Assembly: GCA_900316105.1 (NCBI GenBank)
Contig: ONBR01000013.1
Location: forward strand, 1-64,000
Length of the DNA stretch: 64,000 bases
Direction: 5' to 3'
Source of the DNA: an uncultured Olsenella sp.
GTDB lineage: Bacteria > Actinomycetota > Coriobacteriia > Coriobacteriales > Atopobiaceae
Below, piece after piece: positions 40,955 through 48,990 of this stretch. Numbering within the stretch: the first letter of the stretch is position 1; every line of letters begins with the position of its first letter. Under the pieces are notes generated by a model. That model was given only the letters and a program-made list of their open reading frames with translations. It made no database searches and was not told the origin of the DNA. The position numbers and the translations under genes were made by a program.

Positions 40955-43172
40955 GCAGGCCGCACGCGAAGCAAAAGCTCGCGAGCACGCGGAGAAGGCC
41001 GTCGGCGAAGCAAGGGACTACGTTTCCGCCGAAGGAGACTCACGCTCCCGCTCCGAGCTAGTCAAGTGGCTCCATGACCGTGGCTTCAGTTGGACCGAGG
41101 TAGCTCAAGCGGCAGCAGTCTGCGAGGCGGACTGGAATGAGCAGGCCCTGCGAAGGGCACGCATCTTGCTCACCAACGGCTACGAGTTCAGCAAGCTCAA
41201 CGGCGTCCTCAAGAACACTGGTTTCACCGAGGACCAGGTAGAATACGCCTTGGGCAAGCTGGAGGACGAGAGACAAGCCTCCGTCGCCCAGGATCAGACA
41301 AGCACAGAAAGCCAGGAAGTCCTCAGGGCGGATGGGCCAAGCGACTCCAACGATCGTACCGCGAGCATAAAGCAAGCCAGGAAGCTTCTGGGGCCAGAGG
41401 GGAATGACCTCTCCCCCAAGGAGCTTACCGAGAGACTCGTCTCCGGCGGCTACAGCTGGGGCGACTCCATCTATGCTGCCTACAACTGTGGAGCCGACTG
41501 GGATGCACAGGCTGGACGCAGGGCAAGCAGACTTCTGGACGAAGGCAAGGGGATATCGCGACTGCCCGAGCTCCTCATGGCCGCAGGCTTTACGGAAGCC
41601 CAGGCCACGAAGGCATCGGAGCAGGCAAAGAAGGACCTGGAGGAAGCAAAGCGTACCCGCGAGGAGCTGATACGCAAGGCGTCGCGTGAGCTTAGGGAGC
41701 TTCTTGCGGGAAGCGGCGACATCCTCTCATCCAGCGAGCTGATTGACTGGCTTGTCAATAAGGGCGACCTTACGCGAGACGAGGCTTCTGAGCTTGTCTA
41801 CGACTGCGAGGTCGACTGGAAGGAGCAGGCATCCAGAAGGGCAAGGATCCTCCTGAAGCGCGGCACCAACGTAGACGCCCTCCCAGACAGGCTCAGAGAG
41901 ATTGGATTCAGTTCCAACGAAGCCCACTATGCATGGGTCAAAGTCAATCAGGAACGCCAGGCATCTGGCGGCAGGTCTAAGGACCAGCAGCCCACGCCAA
42001 AGGAGACCCCACGACCAAAGCGTGAATCGGCCACCCCCCAGCAAAAGCCCGCCCGCACCGCAGCCAACGCGAGTTCGAGCACACCGACCAAGCATAGCCA
42101 CAAGTGGGCAATCGGCCTTGGCATCGCGGCGATGGTGCTTGTGGACATCATGGCAACGCCGCAGGTTCAGTCCCACTTAACGAGCATACCCACGACTCCA
42201 AGCCAGAGCGAGGCGCTTTCGAAGGCGCACGAGCTCCTGAACGCGTACCCATACTCCCGCAGCAGCCTGGTAGACAAGCTCGAGGAGACCTACGGCTCGG
42301 GCATCGCCGAGTGGGCAGCAGACAACTGCGAGGCAGACTGGAGCACAGAGGCCGCAGAAAACGCACATGCAAAGATTAATTCGGGCACATATTCCCCTAC
42401 CAACCTAAAGGCGACCCTCATCTCCGAGGGCTTCACCGACGAAGAGGCAGGCAGTGCGGTCTCGCACTATAGCGATCTTTTTGACAGCGAGGCCGCTGAG
42501 TATGCAGAAAGCCTCATTGGAAACGACCCATTCACCAAGGACGCAATGAAGGACGCCCTGACCTCAGCGGGATTCAATGATAGCCAGACGGATTACGCGC
42601 TCGACGGTTGCGACTTCAATGAAGAGGCCGTCAAATATGCCAACGCTCATCCGGGGGACGACTCCACCTCGCCGTCAGACCTTAGCAGCCAGCTACAAAA
42701 CGCTGGATTTAGCTCTGACGAAGCCGACTATGGGGTAAGCCACAGCGGCATAGCCTGGAACGACCGGGCCGCGGCATACGCAAAGGCCTGCGTGAGCAAC
42801 GGCACCGCAAAGTACACGGACCTGGTCACCCAGCTGCGCAACAAGGGATACGACAGTACCCAGGCCACGGCCGGTACCGACAACTGCGGGGTTGACTGGA
42901 ACGCAAATGCCCTGGCGGCCGCAAAGGAAAGGCTGAAGGGCTACTCCTACTCCCGCAGCAACCTCATCAGCTGGCTGAGGCACGAGGGATACTCGAAGGA
43001 CCAGGCCACCTATGGAGATGACTCGACTGGTACCGATTGGAACAACGAGGCCGTGAAGTGCGCAACGAGCCTCAAACAAGACGGCAAGTCCTCTGACGAC
43101 ATAAAGACCGAGCTCAAGAACACCTATGGCTACACTGATGATCAGATAAGCTACGCCATGTCAAAGATATAG
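40950..43172 (+). CDS. Ltp-repeat transmembrane sensor, probably the C-terminal part of the upstream kinase
   Basis: About 740 residues read in the frame one base ahead of the kinase. No ATG occurs in this frame for about 600 bases, so an independent start is unlikely; removing one A from the A6 tract fuses it to the kinase (GGGKK then AEQAAREAK). It begins with a charged coiled coil. Three double units of the Ltp/host-cell-surface-lipoprotein repeat (PF07553 type) follow, with hallmarks such as ELVKWL, GF-T-QAxYA and CxADWxEQA. A single membrane helix (WAIGLGIAAMVLVDIMA, about 42100-42160) comes next, and then about seven more repeats to the end. Inside-membrane-outside order mirrors PknB, with Ltp repeats replacing PASTA domains. 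Confidence 0.8.
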   Translation, partial: AEQAAREAKAREHAEKAVGEARDYVSAEGDSRSRSELVKWLHDRGFSWTEVAQAAAVCEADWNEQALRRARILLTNGYEFSKLNGVLKNTGFTEDQVEYALGKLEDERQASVAQDQTSTESQEVLRADGPSDSNDRTASIKQARKLLGPEGNDLSPKELTERLVSGGYSWGDSIYAAYNCGADWDAQAGRRASRLLDEGKGISRLPELLMAAGFTEAQATKASEQAKKDLEEAKRTREELIRKASRELRELLAGSGDILSSSELIDWLVNKGDLTRDEASELVYDCEVDWKEQASRRARILLKRGTNVDALPDRLREIGFSSNEAHYAWVKVNQERQASGGRSKDQQPTPKETPRPKRESATPQQKPARTAANASSSTPTKHSHKWAIGLGIAAMVLVDIMATPQVQSHLTSIPTTPSQSEALSKAHELLNAYPYSRSSLVDKLEETYGSGIAEWAADNCEADWSTEAAENAHAKINSGTYSPTNLKATLISEGFTDEEAGSAVSHYSDLFDSEAAEYAESLIGNDPFTKDAMKDALTSAGFNDSQTDYALDGCDFNEEAVKYANAHPGDDSTSPSDLSSQLQNAGFSSDEADYGVSHSGIAWNDRAAAYAKACVSNGTAKYTDLVTQLRNKGYDSTQATAGTDNCGVDWNANALAAAKERLKGYSYSRSNLISWLRHEGYSKDQATYGDDSTGTDWNNEAVKCATSLKQDGKSSDDIKTELKNTYGYTDDQISYAMSKI

Positions 43173-43241
43173 GATCCTAGGGCAGCGTTCTCTGCACGGC
43201 TCGCATGGAACCATGCGCCGTCCGAGCCACGCACACAAAGA

Positions 43242-43276
43242 GAGTCCCCGCTCGGATTTTATCCGGACGGGGACTC
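43242..43276. terminator. Bidirectional hairpin between the kinase region and the KDG permease
   Basis: Arms GAGTCCCCG and CGGGGACTC enclose GGAT/ATCC around a T-rich loop. It lies between convergent genes about 70 bases past the Ltp-repeat stop. Confidence 0.75.
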
Positions 43277-43325
43277 ATTCAAAATCATGCGTTGGTCGAC
43301 AGTCGCGTCCACGGACGCATCAAGA

Positions 43326-44297
43326 CTACTTCGCGGCAGCCGGTTCCTGATCGCCGTAGTACTTCTTTTGCACCCAGCCGGTGAGGATGGGAGCCACGAT
43401 AGCGGTGATGATGACTGCGGCAGCCAGCTGAGAGGTCACGACAGGGACCAGGGCAGCGTAGCGGGGGTCAGCAGCTGCAACGGCAGGAGGCGTGGTCATC
43501 GACGTGCCGGCGATTGTGGAGCAGGCGATGCCGGCCTTGCCCGTACCACCAGTGACACGGTCAAACCAGAGGTCAACGAAGCCGACGGCCAGGCAGAGCA
43601 AGGCCAGAACGACACCAGAGACACCGCCCTGAATCAGGCTCTCGAAGCTCATGCCATAGCCAAGGCAGAAGCCAAGGCCGGAGATGCAGGGGTTGAGAGC
43701 AGGCGCCATGAGGTTCTTGATGAAGGGGAAGCGGTTGCCCAGGATGATGCCCAGGATGATGGGGAGCAAGGAGCCAACCAGCTGGCCGACGGAGATGTCT
43801 GCGATGCCCGCGAGTCCCAGGGCCATCATGGTGATAGTGGGGCCAGCAGTGAAGCAGAGGATGCCCGCGGCACCCTGCTCGGCCTCGTCACCGTACTCTG
43901 CCATGATGCCCGTGTAGAGGGCGATGTTGCAGAAGGTGATGCCGCCAATGATGGACAGGGACGAGAGCCCCAGGAAGTTGTCGCCCATGAACTTGGCCAC
44001 AAAGAGGCCAAAGGCGATGGCCAGGACCAGCTTGGGAATCAGGATCATGACGCCGGTCTTGATTGCCTTGGGCGTGGACTTAAAGCTCATGCCTACGCCG
44101 ATGGCGATGAGGATCATGAAGACCAGGACGTTGCCGCCATGGACGAACGCCGTGGTAAAGCCACCCATCTCCAGGAGATCAGGCGCAACCGAGTGGATGA
44201 TCAGGCCCGCCAACAGAGGGTAGATCATGGTGTCGCCCGGAATCCTCGGGACCTTGAACTTCTTCTTTTCCTGCACTGCCTGTGCCTCTGCAGCCAC
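43326..44297 (-). CDS. 2-keto-3-deoxygluconate permease (KdgT family)
   Basis: A 323-residue membrane carrier of the KdgT family, proton symporters for 2-keto-3-deoxygluconate from pectin or uronate breakdown. Family features visible are VPGGTM-like IPGDTMIYPLLAGL, GGNVLVFMILIAIGVGMSF, GGITFCNIALYTGIMAEYG and ACSTIAGTSMTTPPAV near the C-terminus. The GTG at 44297 is preferred because GGAAGGAG lies just before; a GTG 24 bases upstream is the alternative. No other pectin or KDG gene lies in the window, so the substrate is only a family inference. The LysR gene transcribed toward it is a candidate regulator. Confidence 0.85.
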   Translation of the reverse strand: MAAEAQAVQEKKKFKVPRIPGDTMIYPLLAGLIIHSVAPDLLEMGGFTTAFVHGGNVLVFMILIAIGVGMSFKSTPKAIKTGVMILIPKLVLAIAFGLFVAKFMGDNFLGLSSLSIIGGITFCNIALYTGIMAEYGDEAEQGAAGILCFTAGPTITMMALGLAGIADISVGQLVGSLLPIILGIILGNRFPFIKNLMAPALNPCISGLGFCLGYGMSFESLIQGGVSGVVLALLCLAVGFVDLWFDRVTGGTGKAGIACSTIAGTSMTTPPAVAAADPRYAALVPVVTSQLAAAVIITAIVAPILTGWVQKKYYGDQEPAAAK

Positions 44298-44420
44298 GGC
44301 ACGCTCCTTCCCACTAGACACGGGGCCATCCCCGCAACAGTTGTTACACGTTAGCAGTAGGGCTGTTTACAAGGTTGAAATTGTGCCCAAGGGTAACGTC
44401 GCCGCAACACGGTGTTAACG

Positions 44421-44445
44421 TCACTTGGGGGTAGCCCCCAAGTGA
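44421..44445. repeat. Perfect palindrome of family B
   Basis: TCACTTGGGGG-TAG-CCCCCAAGTGA has 11-base perfect arms and lies between the LysR stop and the KDG permease promoter. It may end LysR transcription. Confidence 0.85.
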
Positions 44446-44455
44446 CGGCCAGGAA

Positions 44456-45331
44456 TCAGGCCTCACAGATGCGGCGGAGCTCGTCCAGAAAGACCTGGGT
44501 CTGACGAGTCGGCAGGGTCTTGCGCCAGAGGACACCATGGCGCGCCTCCAGCTTTGGCGCCAACTCGCGGAAACAAAGGAGACCGTGGCGTCGCTCATCC
44601 ACCAAGCCGCCGTAGGTGACAAGCACACCGCAGCCTTCCTCCGCCAAAAACATGCTGTTGAGCGGGAGGCCGTAGGTCGCAACCACGTCCATGCGGTCAA
44701 GGGACTCTCCGGCCCAGCGACCAAAGCGCCGATTCAGACCCTGACGCGAAACGATGACCGGCTGACCCTCCAGGTCCTCGCGCGTAATCACGTCCTTCTG
44801 CGCCAGGGGATTGTCGGTCCTCATGATGGCGCCCCAGACGTCCCCCACGGGAAGCTCGATGGAGTTCAGATTCGCATGCGGCTGCAAGTCGCATTCCAAA
44901 AGAACGTCCACAAAGCCCTTTACCAGGAGTTCCATGAGTTCCGCCGATGTGCCGTCACGCAGCTCGAAGGTCACCGCAGGGTACTTTTCGTGGACCGCGC
45001 TCATGGCACGGGCAAGAAGCCCCATGGCCTTGGTCTCGCCCGCGCCTATGTGAACGACGCCGCTCACCTGCGAGCCCGGGGCACCCACCTCCTCCTCGGC
45101 CTTGTCCGCCAAGTCCAGGATGTCGCAGGCATAGCGGTAGAGAATGGCGCCACGCTCGGTGAGTTCCACGCCTCCGTGTCCTCGTACAAAGAGGGGCTGG
45201 CCCAGTTCCGTCTCCAGCTGGGCAATCTGGCGAGAGAGGGTGGGCTGGGTCACATGCAGGACATTTGCCGCATTGGTGATGTTCCTCTCGTCGGCGACCG
45301 CCCGAAAGTACGCAAGGGTGCGAAGCTCCAT
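44456..45331 (-). CDS. LysR family transcriptional regulator
   Basis: A 291-residue LysR regulator. The HTH is in residues 1-60 (LRTLAYFRAVADERNITNAANVLHVTQPTLSRQIAQLE), followed by a substrate-binding domain. GGAGAGG precedes the ATG. It is divergent from the cyclophilin-like/FMN-reductase genes, the usual layout for a LysR protein controlling the neighbouring divergent operon. In related gut bacteria this gene type accompanies cyclophilin-like, flavodoxin and CMD-cupin genes. It could also control the KDG permease downstream. The effector is unknown. Confidence 0.9.
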   Translation of the reverse strand: MELRTLAYFRAVADERNITNAANVLHVTQPTLSRQIAQLETELGQPLFVRGHGGVELTERGAILYRYACDILDLADKAEEEVGAPGSQVSGVVHIGAGETKAMGLLARAMSAVHEKYPAVTFELRDGTSAELMELLVKGFVDVLLECDLQPHANLNSIELPVGDVWGAIMRTDNPLAQKDVITREDLEGQPVIVSRQGLNRRFGRWAGESLDRMDVVATYGLPLNSMFLAEEGCGVLVTYGGLVDERRHGLLCFRELAPKLEARHGVLWRKTLPTRQTQVFLDELRRICEA

Positions 45332-45454
45332 GACTGCCTCTCCTTATTCATACGTAATTCGTATGGTTCATATTTCATTATAGGTATTTGAAATGGACCT
45401 GTCGGCGCAGCAAGATGGTCATGTAAAGAATTGTCCCCAAATGAGGAGAACCGC

Positions 45455-45820
45455 ATGACCCGCATCTGCATGGACTTTGACGGCACCCTGGTGCACGCCA
45501 AACTGAACGACACAGAGACCGCCCAGGCATTCGCCGCAAAGCTGCCCACGCAGGTTGGGGTCAGTGGCACCGGCATGGACTTCTGTGGGCGTATGCCCTT
45601 CTCCCTTCCCTACGAGCAGGACCAGGTGCACCACGGCTGGACCAATGGAGACCTCAACTACAACCCGGGCGGCGGCTGGTTTGCCGTCCTCTTCGACGGT
45701 CAGGAGGTATCGGGGCGCTACGGCGACCAGGTAAACATGGGTCAGGTGGACGCGGCGGACCTGCAGCTTCTGCACGGTTTGGGTGGCACCTACCAGGTTC
45801 GAGTCGAGTTGGAAGGCTAG
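45455..45820 (+). CDS. Cyclophilin-like fold protein
   Basis: A 121-residue small protein of the bacterial cyclophilin-like fold (Cyclophil_like2 type, not a proven proline isomerase). Recognisable features are ETAQAFAAKLP, then MDFCGRMPFSLP, the GDLNYNPGGGWFAVLFDGQE core and VNMGQVDAADLQLL. The ATG at 45455 follows GAGGAG. It is cytosolic (no signal). It is followed by the FMN reductase gene after nine bases and by a second, lipoprotein copy of the same fold, so the three genes form one operon divergent from LysR. Its biochemical role is not established. Confidence 0.82.
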   Translation: MTRICMDFDGTLVHAKLNDTETAQAFAAKLPTQVGVSGTGMDFCGRMPFSLPYEQDQVHHGWTNGDLNYNPGGGWFAVLFDGQEVSGRYGDQVNMGQVDAADLQLLHGLGGTYQVRVELEG

Positions 45821-45828
45821 GTATTCGA

Positions 45829-46347
45829 ATGAAAGTCATCGTTCTGCAAGGGTCGGCTCGCACGCAGGGCCATACCGCCCACATGGTCGAGGCGTTCGTC
45901 AGGGGAGCCCGTGAGGCTGGCCACGACGTGACCGTCTTTGACGTGGCGAACATGGACATCCACGGTTGCCGCGGCTGCGAGTACTGCCACACGCGCGGCA
46001 ACGGCACCTGCATTCAAAAGGATGACATGGGCCAGATTCTGGACGTCTGGAACGAGCTCGACGTGCTCGTACTGGCTAGCCCCGTCTACTACGGTTCGAT
46101 TTCCGGTCAGCTGGCATGCGCCCTCCACCGCACCTACGCCCTGAACAAGCCAAAGAATTGCAAGGCCACCGCGCTCTTCCTCTCGTCTGGCTCCCACAAC
46201 GTCTACGACGCTGCCAGCCGCATGTACCACGGCTTCGTCCAAGGCTACTTTGGTACCAAGGACCTAGGCGTCTACACCGCCGCCGGCAACGAGGCGGAGA
46301 GCCCTCAGATGCAGCAGAGGCTCCATGACCTGGGGCGCAAGCTCTGA
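45829..46347 (+). CDS. NADPH-dependent FMN reductase/iron-sulfur-flavoprotein-like
   Basis: A 172-residue flavodoxin-fold protein. The FMN phosphate loop is LQGSARTQGHTAHMVEAFV, CRGCEYCHTRGNGTCIQKDDM is a cysteine motif as in iron-sulfur flavoproteins, and LASPVYYGSISGQLACALHR is the second flavin loop. It would use NAD(P)H or ferredoxin to reduce FMN, quinones or electrophiles. Its stop overlaps the ATG of the next gene (TGATG), giving translational coupling to the lipoprotein. The ribosome binding site is inside the end of the cyclophilin-like gene. Confidence 0.88.
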   Translation: MKVIVLQGSARTQGHTAHMVEAFVRGAREAGHDVTVFDVANMDIHGCRGCEYCHTRGNGTCIQKDDMGQILDVWNELDVLVLASPVYYGSISGQLACALHRTYALNKPKNCKATALFLSSGSHNVYDAASRMYHGFVQGYFGTKDLGVYTAAGNEAESPQMQQRLHDLGRKL

Positions 46348-46850
46348 TGCCGCTGAGCAGGCGCGCCTTTCTGCGCATTGCGGCCGCCCTTGCGGCCACG
46401 CAGGTGGTCGGATGTGGCAGTGGCAGGCCCACCGAGCCGACGGAGCAAGCGGAGGAAACCCCAAAGCAAAAAGTCACTGATACCCCTACGGAGGACCAAG
46501 GCATGAAGATACGCATTGCGGATGGCACGCATGCCGTCACCTATCAGCTCGATGGCTCATCGACGGCACGATCCCTCTACGAGCAGCTGCCTCTCTCCGT
46601 GGAGGTGGGCAACTATTCCAGCAACGAGAAGGTCTTTACGCCGACGAAGGAGCTTGACACGTCCAAGGTCACGAATTCGAGCGGCAGCGTGGGCGACATG
46701 GCCTACTTTTCTCCCTGGGGCAACGTGGCACTCTATTTTGACCACGACGCTGGTCCCTACCAGGGGCTTTACGCCATGGGTAACGTGACGAGCGGGCAGG
46801 ACCAGATCTCCCAGCTCTCGGGTACTGTGACGATCGAAGCACAGTCCTAG
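46347..46850 (+). CDS. Cyclophilin-like lipoprotein with twin-arginine signal
   Basis: A 167-residue exported protein. The N-terminus SRRAFLRIAAALAAT carries a twin-arginine (Tat) pattern and is followed by the lipobox VVGC, so the mature protein is a Tat-exported lipoprotein on the outer membrane face. After a Glu/Pro/Thr-rich linker comes the same Cyclophil_like2 fold as in the 121-residue gene two positions upstream (SLYEQLPLSVEVGNYSS, GDMAYFSPWGNVALYFD). Tat export suggests it folds before export, perhaps with a cofactor. It is coupled to the FMN reductase gene by a TGATG overlap. Function unknown. Confidence 0.85.
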   Translation: MPLSRRAFLRIAAALAATQVVGCGSGRPTEPTEQAEETPKQKVTDTPTEDQGMKIRIADGTHAVTYQLDGSSTARSLYEQLPLSVEVGNYSSNEKVFTPTKELDTSKVTNSSGSVGDMAYFSPWGNVALYFDHDAGPYQGLYAMGNVTSGQDQISQLSGTVTIEAQS

Positions 46851-46921
46851 CAGATGTCCCATCCCCAAGCAGATGTCCCATCCCCACAAACGCATTCCAG
46901 CAACCAGAAAGGAATAATCGC

Positions 46922-47923
46922 ATGGCACAGGAACTCAAGCTCACCCAGGACTGGGACAAGGTCTTTGCCCTGTCCGACAAGGTCGACCACCAGAAGGTCA
47001 CCTTCACCAACCTCTATGGCATCACCCTTGCCGCGGACCTCTACAAGCCCAAGGCAGCCGAGCCTGGCAAGAAGCTGGCTGCCCTGGCCTGTGCCGGCCC
47101 CTTCGGTGCAGTGAAGGAGCAGTGCTCTGGCCTCTACGCCATGCACATGGCCGAGCAGGGCTACCTGGCAATCGCCTTTGACCCATCCTTCACCGGCGAG
47201 TCCGGCGGCGAAGTCCGCTACGTCGCCGGCCCCGACATCAACACCGAGGACTTCATGGCCGCGGTGGACTACCTGTCCAACCGCGACGATGTGGACTCCG
47301 AGCGCGTGGGCATCATCGGCATCTGTGGCTGGGGCGGCATTGCGCTGAACGCCGCGGCGGCTGACCCCCGCATCAAGGCCACGCTGGTCTCGACCATGTA
47401 CGACATGTCCCGCGTAAACGGCAACGGTTACTTTGATGCCGACGACTCCGCTGAGAAGCGCAACGAGTCTCGTCGTCAGATTGCCGCAGTCCGCACCGCC
47501 GAGTACGGCAAGGAGCGCTCGCTGGCTGGCGGCTGCCTGCCCTACCCTGCGCCCGACGACGCGCCGCAGTTCGTGAAGGATTACTCCGCCTACTACAAGA
47601 CCGACCGCGGCTACCACGCCCGCTCACTCAACTCCAACGGCGGCTGGACCGTCACGGGCACCATCGGCTACGCCAACGCCCGCTTCCTCCGCTACACCAA
47701 CGAAATCGAGAACGCCGTTCTGATGATCCACGGCTCCGAGGCGCACAGCCTCTACTTCGGCCGCGACGCCTTCGCGCACATGATGTACAAGAGCGTGAAC
47801 CCCGACAACAAGGAGTTCTACGTGGTCCCCGGCGCCACCCACTGCGACCTCTACGACGGCGGCGCAAACGGCGACAAGATCCCCTGGGCAAAGATCGAGG
47901 GCTTCTTTGCCCAGAACCTGTAA
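46922..47923 (+). CDS. Alpha/beta hydrolase with Cys at the nucleophile elbow
   Basis: A 333-residue hydrolase of the YcjY/dienelactone-hydrolase-like type. The nucleophile elbow reads GICGWGG, placing Cys where most hydrolases have Ser, as in dienelactone hydrolases. The oxyanion segment is ACAGPFGAVKEQ, the acid is near MIHGSEAHS and the His is in GATHCDLYD. AGAAAGGA precedes the ATG at 46922. It follows the cyclophilin-like operon after about 70 bases that contain a small direct repeat (AGATGTCCCATCCCCA, twice). It probably works on small reactive esters or lactones; this is inferred. Confidence 0.85.
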   Translation: MAQELKLTQDWDKVFALSDKVDHQKVTFTNLYGITLAADLYKPKAAEPGKKLAALACAGPFGAVKEQCSGLYAMHMAEQGYLAIAFDPSFTGESGGEVRYVAGPDINTEDFMAAVDYLSNRDDVDSERVGIIGICGWGGIALNAAAADPRIKATLVSTMYDMSRVNGNGYFDADDSAEKRNESRRQIAAVRTAEYGKERSLAGGCLPYPAPDDAPQFVKDYSAYYKTDRGYHARSLNSNGGWTVTGTIGYANARFLRYTNEIENAVLMIHGSEAHSLYFGRDAFAHMMYKSVNPDNKEFYVVPGATHCDLYDGGANGDKIPWAKIEGFFAQNL

Positions 47924-47933
47924 GACGTAGTCA

Positions 47934-48005
47934 TATCCATAGGGGGTACTCCCTGTATCCGTAGGGGGTACTCCCTTATGGATAAGGGAGTACCCCCTAC
48001 GGATA
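47934..48005. repeat. Triple copy of palindrome family A
   Basis: Two direct copies of TATCC-(A/G)TAGGGGGTACTCCCT (47934-47953 and 47956-47976) and one inverted copy (47981-48005) lie between the hydrolase stop and the CMD-cupin gene. They can fold into alternative hairpins. Confidence 0.85.
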
Positions 48006-48041
48006 GATATCCCCCCATGGCTTAATAGGAAAGGAAGCAGC

Positions 48042-48815
48042 ATGGCAGAGATAATCGTACAGACCGCAGGTCGGCAGGCACTCGGGGACTTTGCGCCAGA
48101 GTTCGCCCACTTCAACGACGACGTGCTCTTTGGCGAGAACTGGAACAACACCGACATCGACGTAAAGACCCGCTGCATCATCACCTTCGTCGCCCTCATG
48201 GCACAGGGCATCACGGGCAGCTCCCTGGTCTACCACCTGCAGAACGCCAAGGCCCATGGCGTGACGCGCGCCGAGTTCGCCGCCATCGTGACCCACGTGG
48301 CCTTCTATGCCGGCTGGCCCAAGGCCTGGGCGGTCTTCAACCTGGGCAAGCAGGTCTGGACGGACGAGGATGCCGAGCCCACCACCAGCGGAAACGCCGA
48401 GCTCGACGCCTACGCAAAGACAATCTTCTTCCCCGTGGGCGAGCCCAACGACGCCTATGCCCAGTACTTCGTGGGCCAGTCTTATCTGGCACCCGTCTGC
48501 GGCCAGCCCTTCCCCATCGCCAACGTCACCTTTGAGCCCGGCTGCCGCAACAACTGGCACGTCCACCACCCCAGCAAGGGCGGCGGCCAGCTCCTCATCT
48601 GCGTGGGCGGCCGCGGCTGGTACCAGGAGTGGGGCAAGGATGCCGTCGAGCTTGTCCCCGGCACCGTCATCGAGATTCCCGAGGGTGCCAAGCACTGGCA
48701 CGGTGCCGCCAAGGACTCCTGGATGAGTCACCTGGCCTTCGAGATTCCCGGCGAGGACGCCTCCAACGAGTGGCTCGAGCCCGTCTCTGACGAGGACTAC
48801 GGCAAGCTGGACTAG
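48042..48815 (+). CDS. Carboxymuconolactone decarboxylase-like/cupin fusion protein
   Basis: A 257-residue protein with an N-terminal CMD domain of residues ~1-115 (LGDFAPEFAHFNDDVLFGE, RCIITFVALMAQG, EFAAIVTHVAFYAGWPKAW) and a C-terminal cupin of ~140-250 (FEPGCRNNWHVHHPSKGGGQ with the two cupin His, then HWHGAAKDSWMSHLAF). The CMD part lacks a visible CxxC, so it is not an AhpD-type peroxidase. GGAAAGGAAG precedes the ATG. Such fusions usually accompany the flavodoxin and cyclophilin-like genes seen upstream. A role in handling a quinone-like or lactone electrophile fits the neighbours but is unproven. Confidence 0.87.
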   Translation: MAEIIVQTAGRQALGDFAPEFAHFNDDVLFGENWNNTDIDVKTRCIITFVALMAQGITGSSLVYHLQNAKAHGVTRAEFAAIVTHVAFYAGWPKAWAVFNLGKQVWTDEDAEPTTSGNAELDAYAKTIFFPVGEPNDAYAQYFVGQSYLAPVCGQPFPIANVTFEPGCRNNWHVHHPSKGGGQLLICVGGRGWYQEWGKDAVELVPGTVIEIPEGAKHWHGAAKDSWMSHLAFEIPGEDASNEWLEPVSDEDYGKLD

Positions 48816-48990
48816 CCAGCCAAAACTAGGCGTATTTTTTGCTTGTTCCCTTTTTGGCCTGAATCGACGCGAAGGGGAACACCACTTTGCGGTCAGTCCT
48901 GACTAAACCCGAGAGTGCCAGCCAGGGGCAGTCCCCTTGCTGGCACTTTGTCACTTGGGGGCAGCCCCCTGGTTGACCCCCTGCGTGGCA

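Noticed and set aside
45455-45820. HAD-type phosphatase, suggested by the DFDGTLV string near the start
   Set aside because: The resemblance is limited to a few residues; no other HAD motifs follow, and the rest of the protein fits the cyclophilin-like fold.
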